Shown one piece after another: positions 6,676 through 11,990 of a stretch of 11,990 nucleotides of DNA. Origin of the DNA: CAYJLC01 sp044426355 (GTDB lineage: Bacteria > Bacillota > Clostridia > Oscillospirales > Butyricicoccaceae); the NCBI GenBank assembly GCA_044426355.1, contig JAWXUO010000055.1, forward strand, positions 1-11,990, written 5' to 3'. A program made the translations under genes and the position numbers. Positions within the stretch are counted from its first letter, which is position 1; each line of letters starts with the position of its first letter. Under the pieces are notes generated by a model. It was not told the origin of the DNA. It did not search any database and saw only the letters and a program-made list of their open reading frames with translations.

Positions 6676-7854
6676 TTATTTTTCTCTTTCTATTCCTATA
6701 TTTTCAAGTGTTTGTATATACATATTAAGGCTAATTAAATTATCTGTTACACTTTCTGTGTTTTTTTCTGTGATAATTGAACCATCTATATTTTCCTGCA
6801 ATTTATTTTTTATGCTATTTTCTAGTATTTCAAAAGCTGTTTGCTCTGTTATTTTATAGGTTTCTGGTGTATATTCCGTATATGTTTCTACTTTTAAATA
6901 TACGGGTACTGTAACCGATTTAGATAGTGTAATTTTTTGCGTATATACTATTTTATCATAAAACGCATATGAATTTCTAGTGTTTTCTATTAAATTTATT
7001 GCTTTTTTTCCAAATACTAAAGTATAATCACTATATTCTCTACCTGTGTAATTTTTAAGATATATCTCAGATGGCAAATATCTAGTTATATTATACCAAA
7101 CAGACGCTTTTATATTAGCTATAGAATGTACATACCTTTGCTCTATTTCCTCAATCTGTGGATAATTTACAACCTCGCTAGAAACTAAAACATCACCTTT
7201 TAAAAAAGTTTGACCTACATCTACAATTTTTTCGCCATATAATACTTCTATGCTGTCTATAAGCCCTGTTTTATCAGCTATTATGTCGCATGGTACATCT
7301 TTTTCTACAATAGTCGGTGTTTCTTCTCTTTCAAAAACATTTACAGTCGCCATATTTCCTTTTATATTTATTGCAAGCCATAAAATTTCATCATTGTGCA
7401 AAATTATATTGTTTTTAGCTTGCGTTACATTAATAGTCGATATTTTTGTTCCGATTGTTATATCGTTTTCCTCTAGCATATCATAAATCATAGAAGTTTT
7501 TTCAGTACCTACTATTTCTATCGCAAAAAGATAATTTGTTAAAATATAATATGTAATAAAACACATAAAAAAGCCAGATATAAAGGCATATCTATATCTT
7601 AATTTAGACATAACATATGGCATTCCTTTTTTTGAAATAATAAAAATTTCGCATTTCGTTTTTGGTATAAATTCACGAAGCTTTGTGTAGTCTTCAAGCA
7701 GAATATTTACTTGCACTTCGTCTATGTCAATTTTTTTAATATTCCAAATAGCTATGTCATTTTTGGCACACACATTAAAAAATCTTTCTATATAAGAACC
7801 TTTAACAGATATTTTCAAAACACCTTTTAAAAAATTCAGCAAATATAAAATCAT
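6676..7854 (-). CDS. yqfD: Sporulation protein YqfD
   Basis: The protein is 392 residues, near the usual YqfD length. The N-terminal region (1 to about 85) is a soluble domain beginning with the family-like segment LLNFLKGVLKISVKG. One membrane segment lies at about 89-112. Just after it, residues of about 112-175 (IEIVGTEKTS, then NDITIGTKI, ending VNVFERE) resemble an FtsQ/POTRA-like fold in pattern. The extracytoplasmic remainder is a series of beta-rich segments. In B. subtilis yqfC and yqfD are in the mother-cell sigmaE regulon; the biochemical role is not established. It overlaps yqfC by four bases (ATGA) with an AGGTGA site, and directly abuts ybeY. Family assignment rests on the sequence pattern plus the adjacent yqfC. 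Confidence 0.9.
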   Translation of the reverse strand: MILYLLNFLKGVLKISVKGSYIERFFNVCAKNDIAIWNIKKIDIDEVQVNILLEDYTKLREFIPKTKCEIFIISKKGMPYVMSKLRYRYAFISGFFMCFITYYILTNYLFAIEIVGTEKTSMIYDMLEENDITIGTKISTINVTQAKNNIILHNDEILWLAINIKGNMATVNVFEREETPTIVEKDVPCDIIADKTGLIDSIEVLYGEKIVDVGQTFLKGDVLVSSEVVNYPQIEEIEQRYVHSIANIKASVWYNITRYLPSEIYLKNYTGREYSDYTLVFGKKAINLIENTRNSYAFYDKIVYTQKITLSKSVTVPVYLKVETYTEYTPETYKITEQTAFEILENSIKNKLQENIDGSIITEKNTESVTDNLISLNMYIQTLENIGIEREK

Positions 7855-8135
7855 AATTTCACCTTTTCAAAATCTAAATTTGTAACCTCACCTAAAATTA
7901 AAATATCAGTTTTAGAAATAGCACCAAGTTTTAAATCAAATCCATATATTTTTGCTATCATGTTTCCACAGTCAATATATACCTCGGTTTCTGCTAAATG
8001 CAAAATCCCACAATGATTTTCTATAAGCACTGTATCGCTTGCTATTATCTCAATTTTAGACACATTTCTAACTATATTCGTCGGCACTTCAATCTTTCTT
8101 GATAGTTCTATAAGCTTTTCTTCAATTTTATTCAT
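7851..8135 (-). CDS. yqfC: Sporulation protein YqfC (YabP/YqfC family)
   Basis: This 94-residue protein belongs to the YabP/YqfC family, small proteins of mainly beta structure made in the mother cell during sporulation. The sequence shows a short N-terminal helix (MNKIEEKLIELSRKIEVP). It is followed by alternating hydrophobic beta strands around KIEIIASDTVLIENHCGIL and KTDILILGEVTNLDFE, as in the family. The frame is open to a GTG at 8144, but ATG 8135 is preferred because AGAGGTGG lies directly upstream and overlaps that GTG. It is the first gene of the long minus-strand run. A possible sigmaE-type promoter and the hairpin repeat at 8170-8265 lie upstream. Confidence 0.9.
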   Translation of the reverse strand: MNKIEEKLIELSRKIEVPTNIVRNVSKIEIIASDTVLIENHCGILHLAETEVYIDCGNMIAKIYGFDLKLGAISKTDILILGEVTNLDFEKVKL

Positions 8136-8169
8136 AAACTCCACCTCTAATACAAAATCAGTTCCTCAA

Positions 8170-8265
8170 GGCAATTCCTCATAACTATAGTACTTAATTT
8201 ATTTATTTGCGAGTATTTTTGTGAAATATGCAAATAAATTATGTACTAAATCATAGATGGTAGCC
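8170..8265. repeat. Hairpin-forming repeat A (MITE-like) between yqfC and ylbJ
   Basis: The core is a long imperfect inverted repeat. The segment 8188-8210 (starting TAGTACTTAATTTATTT) pairs with 8230-8248 (GCAAATAAATTATGTACTA), allowing one mismatch and a 4-base bulge, around a 19-base loop. Weaker outer arms end in GGC (8170) and GCC (8265). The first 20 bases, GGCAATTCCTCATAACTATA (8170-8189), recur with one mismatch and in inverted orientation at 9622-9641, the end of repeat B. CAA flanks both outer ends, a possible but unproven target duplication. No coding capacity is seen. It could be a short non-autonomous element or a shared regulatory structure. Confidence 0.6.
8202..8231 (-). promoter_or_regulatory. 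Possible sigmaE-type promoter of yqfC-yqfD
   Basis: On the minus strand GCATATT (8225-8231), a 15-base spacer and CAAATAAA (8202-8209) partly match the Bacillus sigmaE pattern KMATATT-N14/15-CATACAHT. The -35 fit is good and the -10 fit is partial (about five of eight positions). It overlaps repeat A. The call is supported mainly by the known sigmaE control of yqfC in B. subtilis. A sigmaA -10-like TATAGT at 8184-8189 has no good -35. Confidence 0.3.
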
Positions 8266-8347
8266 CAAAGGTGTTTCCTTAAAACATATTATGCAAAAAA
8301 AATTCTTAAATTACCTTTTTAGCTATATATTGTAAAGAGGTGATTTT

Positions 8348-9433
8348 ATGTTTAATATACTATCTAAATTTTTAGTTCTTTTGTCTATTTTAGGAATTAT
8401 AATTTTTCCTACAGAAGTTATTTTGCAAGGTAAAGAGGCTGTGGAGCTTGCTTTTTTTAAAATAATTCCGTCGCTATTTCCGTTTTTCGTTTTGCAATCT
8501 TTAATTCCCTCTTTAGGTTTGGATATTTTTTTATCTAATACGTTTGGAATAATTTTTAAAAAACTTTTTAAAATTTCAAACTCCTCTCCGTATATTTTAG
8601 GTATAATCGGTGGGTATCCTTTAGGTTTTAAAAGCGTTTGCGAACTTTATTTGCAAAAGAAAATTTCTAAAAACGAAGCCGAACGCATGGTTTGTTTTTG
8701 CAACAACGCAGGACCTGCTTTTATTACAGGTTTTGTTGGCGTTTTTTTATTTGAAAATAAAAACATAGGCTATCTGCTACTTTTGTCGCATTTTCTTTCT
8801 AGTGTGATTTTAGGAATAATTTTTTCTAAAAATGCTGAATATAATATAAATCCCACTCTTCAAACAGAAAAAAACATACCTTTTAACGAAGCTTTTATAA
8901 ACTCGGTAAACAGTGGTTTTTCTTCTATTTTAACAGTTTGTGGCTATGTAATATTTTTCAGTGTTTTTTCTAAAATCCTAGACCTATTTAACGTTTTCAA
9001 AACTCTTTCGTATGTTTGCACACCTATTTTAAGCGTTTTTTCGATAACTCATGATGAATTTACATCACTTTTAGTTGGTTGTATTGAAATGACTAGTGGG
9101 CTAAACTACCTTAAAACTATTAATTCAAGCGTTGTTACAAAAATTGTTATAGCGAGTTTTTTGCTTGCTTTTTCAGGTGTTTCGATACATTTTCAAACGC
9201 TTAATTTCAACCCCGACTTAAATCTTCATAAATACTATATCGCAAAGCTTTTGCAAAGCATTATATCTCCAATTCTTTCGGTGTTGATATATAATTTTGT
9301 TTTTGGCAAAACTAGCACGGTTTTTTCGCCGAGTTTTGATGCTTCCTACAATGTTTTTGACCCTATTTCTATGTATATATTTTTAGCGTTCTTTGGTATA
9401 AATATTATTTTTGCGAAAATTAGTAGCAAATAA
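8348..9433 (+). CDS. ylbJ: Sporulation integral membrane protein YlbJ (SpoVV type)
   Basis: The protein is a 361-residue polytopic membrane protein with about eight hydrophobic segments. Family signatures are FFKIIPSLFPFFVLQ (36-50), GGYPLGFKSVCEL (88-100) and EAERMVCFCNNAGPAF (110-125). These match the YlbJ/SpoIIIAE-like nucleoside-recognition (Gate) type. In B. subtilis YlbJ (renamed SpoVV) lies in the outer forespore membrane and passes dipicolinic acid from the mother cell toward the forespore. The same role is inferred here. ATG 8348 follows AGAGGTGAT, a strong site. It is transcribed divergently from yqfC, and the two sporulation genes share a 212-base gap. An ACATATT at 8284-8290 could be a sigmaE -35, but no matching -10 is obvious. 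It is somewhat shorter than the Bacillus protein. Two hairpin repeats flank the gene. Confidence 0.9.
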   Translation: MFNILSKFLVLLSILGIIIFPTEVILQGKEAVELAFFKIIPSLFPFFVLQSLIPSLGLDIFLSNTFGIIFKKLFKISNSSPYILGIIGGYPLGFKSVCELYLQKKISKNEAERMVCFCNNAGPAFITGFVGVFLFENKNIGYLLLLSHFLSSVILGIIFSKNAEYNINPTLQTEKNIPFNEAFINSVNSGFSSILTVCGYVIFFSVFSKILDLFNVFKTLSYVCTPILSVFSITHDEFTSLLVGCIEMTSGLNYLKTINSSVVTKIVIASFLLAFSGVSIHFQTLNFNPDLNLHKYYIAKLLQSIISPILSVLIYNFVFGKTSTVFSPSFDASYNVFDPISMYIFLAFFGINIIFAKISSK

Positions 9434-9462
9434 TTGCAAATATAATATTTTTGTAGTATAAT
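9434..9462 (+). promoter_or_regulatory. SigmaA-type promoter of the trpS-tagO unit
   Basis: TTGCAA (9434-9439), a 17-base spacer and a perfect TATAAT (9457-9462) form a strong promoter that begins directly after the ylbJ stop codon. The predicted start near 9469 coincides with the left edge of hairpin repeat B. The whole repeat would therefore be transcribed as a roughly 200-base trpS leader. Confidence 0.75.
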
Positions 9463-9469
9463 AATTATA

Positions 9470-9641
9470 GTCAACACCTCATAGTTCACGGCTCACGCCT
9501 TAATAGTCAACTTTTTTGCAAATTTTCCGTAACGTCGCACAAAAATCACTTGCAAGACGAAAGTATTACTGCGTAATTTTTGCACAAATTAACGAAAAAT
9601 TTATCTGAAAAATTTAACTATTATAGTTATGAGGAGTTGCC
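9470..9641. repeat. Long hairpin repeat B (MITE-like) in the trpS leader
   Basis: The ends are imperfect terminal inverted repeats: GTCAACACCTCATAG (9470-9484) against GGCAACTCCTCATAA (reverse of 9627-9641), 12 of 15 matching. Inside, 9502-9549 pairs with 9573-9622 over about 48 positions with about 35 identities, leaving a loop near 9550-9572. The left arm has extra sequence around TTCACGGCTCACGCC, more GC-rich than its surroundings. TATA flanks both ends, a possible target duplication that is weak evidence in AT-rich DNA. The right end repeats 20 bases of repeat A with one mismatch. No reading frame or T-box motif is present. Confidence 0.7.
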
Positions 9642-9671
9642 TATATATGTGAAAATGTGAGGTTAAAATTA

Positions 9672-10667
9672 ATGATAGACAAAAAAATTATATTCAGTGG
9701 CGTTCAGCCTAGTGGAAAATTAACTTTAGGTAACTATTTAGGAGCTATAAAAAACTGGACGACTATGCAAGATGACTACGACTGCATATACTGCGTTGTT
9801 GATATGCATGCTATAACTGTTCGTCAAGAGCCTGCAAAACTTCGTGCACAAACTCTTGAAGTTTTAGCTCAATATATCGCTTGTGGTCTAGACCCTGAAA
9901 AATGCACACTTTTTATACAAAGTCATGTATCTGCTCATGCAGAACTTGGGTGGATTCTTAACTGCTACTCGATGTTTGGCGAACTTCAAAGAATGACTCA
10001 ATTTAAAGATAAATCTAAAAATTTTTCTGATAATATTACAGCTGGTCTATTTACTTATCCAAGTCTTATGGCATCTGATATTTTGCTGTACCAAACAGAT
10101 TTAGTTCCTGTTGGAATTGACCAAAAACAACACGTAGAGCTTTGTCGCAATATTGCTATTCGTTTTAACGGACTTTATGGAGATGTTTTTAAAATTCCTG
10201 AGCCTTATATGGGCGAAGTTGGTGCAAAAATCATGTCTTTGCAAGACCCTACTAAAAAAATGAGTAAATCAGACTCTAATGCAAATTCTTTTATCTTACT
10301 TATGGATAAACCAGAAGATATTATGCGTAAATTTAAAAAAGCTACTACAGATAGCTTAGCACAAGTAAACATTGGCGATGATAACTACGGAATACAAAAT
10401 TTAATGAGTATTTATTCTTTAGCTACAAACAAAAACTTTGATGAAATAACACAAGAATTTGACGGACAAGGCTACGGAGTGTTTAAACCAGCTGTTGGCG
10501 AGGCTGTTTGCGAGTTACTTCGTCCTATACGAGAAAAAACCGAAGATTTGCTAAAAAATAAAGATTATCTTGAAGAAATATATAAAGCTGGTGCTTTAAA
10601 AGCAGAAGAGAAATCTTATAAAACATTGCAAAAAGTATACAAAAAAGTCGGTTTTATTAAGAAATAA
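9672..10667 (+). CDS. trpS: Tryptophanyl-tRNA synthetase
   Basis: This class I aminoacyl-tRNA synthetase charges tRNA-Trp in the cytoplasm. From ATG 9672 it has 331 residues, the standard bacterial length. It begins with the family N-terminus IFSGVQPSGKLTLGNYLGAI, where TLGN (18-21) is the HIGH-equivalent. KMSKS is at 196-200 in QDPTKKMSKSD. The frame is open to GTG 9657, but GTGAGG in that region serves as the ribosome binding site for the ATG, nine bases away, and the family N-terminus fits the ATG. It is transcribed from the promoter at 9434-9462 through hairpin repeat B. No T-box specifier or AGGGTGG-type antiterminator motif was seen, although trpS genes in Firmicutes often have one. tagO follows nine bases downstream. 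Confidence 0.96.
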   Translation: MIDKKIIFSGVQPSGKLTLGNYLGAIKNWTTMQDDYDCIYCVVDMHAITVRQEPAKLRAQTLEVLAQYIACGLDPEKCTLFIQSHVSAHAELGWILNCYSMFGELQRMTQFKDKSKNFSDNITAGLFTYPSLMASDILLYQTDLVPVGIDQKQHVELCRNIAIRFNGLYGDVFKIPEPYMGEVGAKIMSLQDPTKKMSKSDSNANSFILLMDKPEDIMRKFKKATTDSLAQVNIGDDNYGIQNLMSIYSLATNKNFDEITQEFDGQGYGVFKPAVGEAVCELLRPIREKTEDLLKNKDYLEEIYKAGALKAEEKSYKTLQKVYKKVGFIKK

Positions 10668-10676
10668 GAGGTTTAT

Positions 10677-11723
10677 ATGCTTTCTGATAAAATTTTATCT
10701 ATAATACTTGCTTTTTTCTGCTCGCTTATAATTTCTTTTGGTTCTACCCCTATTGTCAAAAAATTTGCTCATGCAGTAGGTGCAATAGATGTTCCAAAAG
10801 ACGACAGAAGAATGCATAGTAATCCCATTCCACGCTTAGGTGGACTTGCTATATTTTTTGGTTTTTTATTTAGCTATTTAATTTTCGGTATAATAGATAA
10901 CCAAATGAAAAGTGTCCTTTTAGGGTCTGTTATAATAGTTGTTTTAGGTATTATAGACGATATTATGCCCCTCCCTGCAAAGCTTAAATTTTGTGTGCAA
11001 ATAATAGCTGCGTCTATTCCTGTTTTAAACGGTTTGCAAATAGAACGTATCACAAATTTCATTCCACTTTCAAACGACCCTTATATAGACTTTGGCGTGT
11101 TGTCTGTCCCACTTACAATAATAGTTATAGTCGGCATTACTAATGCTGTAAACCTAATAGACGGTTTAGACGGTCTAGCTGTTGGTGTTTCTACGATTTC
11201 ATCTTTTACAATGCTTGTAATTTCTTTTATTTTAGTACAACCAGAAATTGCAATAATGCTCTCAGCCCTCGCTGGAGCTTGCGTTGGGTTTATGCCGTAT
11301 AATTTTAATCCTGCGACTATTTTCATGGGTGATACAGGCTCTACTTTTTTAGGCTATATCCTGGCTACAGCGTCTATCATGGGACTTTTTAAATATTATG
11401 CGTTAATTTCTTTTGCTGTGCCTTTTTTAATTTTAGGGCTACCTATTTTCGACACTGCTTTTGCGATGATAAGACGTATTTTAAACGGTCAAAGTCCTAT
11501 GCAAGCAGATAGAGGACATGTTCATCACAAGCTTATTGACATGGGTTTTACCCAAAAGCAAACAGTCGCTATTTTATACTCTATTTCTGGAGTTTTAGGA
11601 CTTTCTGCTGTTGTTTTAACATCGAGTGGCGAACTACGTGCCTTACTACTAATTTTAACTGTAATAATATGCACTGTTATATGTATCCACCTAATGAAAC
11701 TACCTTTTGATAACGAAGAATAG
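10677..11723 (+). CDS. tagO: Undecaprenyl-phosphate GlcNAc-1-phosphate transferase (TagO/WecA type)
   Basis: This 348-residue polytopic membrane enzyme belongs to the MraY/WecA/TagO family. It transfers GlcNAc-1-phosphate from UDP-GlcNAc to undecaprenyl phosphate, the first step of wall teichoic acid or related polymers. Family motifs are RRMHSNPIPRLGGLAIF (44-60), the metal-site Asp pair in GIIDD (91-95) and NAVNLIDGLDGLA (156-168). Further on are FMGDTGS (216-222) and the cytoplasmic HVHHKL (281-286), typical of the GlcNAc-type branch rather than MraY. About ten or eleven membrane segments are visible. ATG 10677 is five bases after AAGAGG, which overlaps the trpS stop. It lies eight bases before an epimerase gene, the usual partner that makes UDP-ManNAc. 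The exact end polymer cannot be decided here. Confidence 0.93.
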   Translation: MLSDKILSIILAFFCSLIISFGSTPIVKKFAHAVGAIDVPKDDRRMHSNPIPRLGGLAIFFGFLFSYLIFGIIDNQMKSVLLGSVIIVVLGIIDDIMPLPAKLKFCVQIIAASIPVLNGLQIERITNFIPLSNDPYIDFGVLSVPLTIIVIVGITNAVNLIDGLDGLAVGVSTISSFTMLVISFILVQPEIAIMLSALAGACVGFMPYNFNPATIFMGDTGSTFLGYILATASIMGLFKYYALISFAVPFLILGLPIFDTAFAMIRRILNGQSPMQADRGHVHHKLIDMGFTQKQTVAILYSISGVLGLSAVVLTSSGELRALLLILTVIICTVICIHLMKLPFDNEE

Positions 11724-11731
11724 GAGTTAAT

Positions 11732-11986
11732 ATGAAAAAAATAAAAGTAATGACAGTCTTTGGAACACGTCCTGAGGCTATAAAAATGGCACCTTTAGTT
11801 TTAGAGCTAGAACAAGAACCCTTAATTGAAAGCATTGTCTGCGTTACAGCTCAACACCGAGAAATGCTCGACCAAGTTATGCAAATTTTTAATATTTCTT
11901 CTAATTACGACCTTGATATTATGGAAAAAAGCCAAACGCTTTGCACAATTACAACAAAGGCTCGTGTAAAAACAGTCATTGCGTAA
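11732..11986 (+). pseudogene. wecB: UDP-GlcNAc 2-epimerase (non-hydrolysing), 5' part only, apparently interrupted
   Basis: The first 75 residues match WecB/MnaA, which converts UDP-GlcNAc to UDP-ManNAc. They include VMTVFGTRPEAIKMAPLV (6-23), CVTAQHREMLDQV (37-49) and YDLDIMEKSQTL (59-70). The family then continues with a TTRVL..GL-like helix and about 300 more residues. Here the frame instead reads KARVKTVIA and stops at 11984-11986. The other two frames of this stretch also lack epimerase sequence, so a simple frameshift does not explain the change. The break begins near 11957-11959. The start has a GGAG site (TAGGAG, overlapping the tagO stop), so the 5' end is intact. An insertion element is the likeliest cause. 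The rest of the gene may lie beyond the window. Confidence 0.75.
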
Positions 11987-11990
11987 GTCT
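11959..11990. mobile_element. Possible left end of an inserted element in wecB
   Basis: From 11959 the sequence begins GGCTCGTGTAAAAACAG, exactly where epimerase similarity is lost. From memory, a GTGTAAAAA tract a few bases from the end is common in IS256-family termini. It does not begin with the GUGYG of group II introns. Only 32 bases are visible, so neither the family nor the boundary can be confirmed. Confidence 0.35.

Noticed and set aside
9657..9671. GTG start for TrpS at 9657
   Set aside because: The GTGAGG there acts as the ribosome binding site for ATG 9672, which gives the standard N-terminus and length.
9434..9671. T-box riboswitch before trpS
   Set aside because: No AGGGTGG-type antiterminator motif and no terminator with a U-tract is present. 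The inverted arms are explained by repeat B.
11959..11990. Group II intron 5' end within wecB
   Set aside because: The junction does not start with GUGYG and too little sequence is visible. An insertion-sequence end is a somewhat better fit.

Overview
The window comes from an AT-rich, spore-forming member of the Firmicutes, most likely class Clostridia. The evidence is strong GGAGG-type ribosome binding sites, the era/dgkA/ybeY/yqfD/yqfC cluster typical of endospore formers, a YlbJ (SpoVV)-type sporulation membrane protein, and TTGxxx-17-TATAAT promoters. I saw no rRNA, tRNA, CRISPR array, T-box or complete transposase gene. No gene-free gap exceeds 300 bases.

Minus strand, 8135 down to 1. 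A tightly packed run reads yqfC-yqfD-ybeY-dgkA-era-yqzL-recO-mutS2. Stop and start codons overlap or abut at most junctions, so translational coupling is likely. The run joins sporulation proteins (YqfC, YqfD), ribosome and rRNA maturation (YbeY, Era), lipid-carrier phosphorylation (DgkA) and recombination or stalled-ribosome functions (RecO, MutS2). It is shorter than the Bacillus version, with no phoH, yqfF/pgpH or cdd. Next comes a monocistronic HPr/Crh-like gene with its own promoter and terminator. Then comes the rimP-nusA operon, which has a clear promoter and a terminator-like hairpin in its short leader. nusA runs off the left edge.

Plus strand, 8348 to the right edge. ylbJ (spoVV) diverges from yqfC. 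After it comes a near-consensus promoter, a long imperfect hairpin repeat, then trpS, a tagO/wecA-type glycosyl-phosphate transferase gene, and the start of a UDP-GlcNAc 2-epimerase gene (wecB/mnaA). The last two would provide the first steps of wall teichoic acid or another undecaprenyl-linked polymer. The epimerase reading frame loses family resemblance after about residue 75 and stops at 11986, as if interrupted by an insertion that continues past the window.

Main points of interest: (1) an HPr with Tyr in place of catalytic His15 but with Ser46 kept; (2) a probable NusA-responsive attenuator before rimP-nusA; (3) two hairpin repeats that flank ylbJ and share a 20-base terminal sequence; (4) a 40-residue YqzL-like gene between era and recO, followed by a perfect 10-bp inverted repeat; (5) the truncated epimerase gene.
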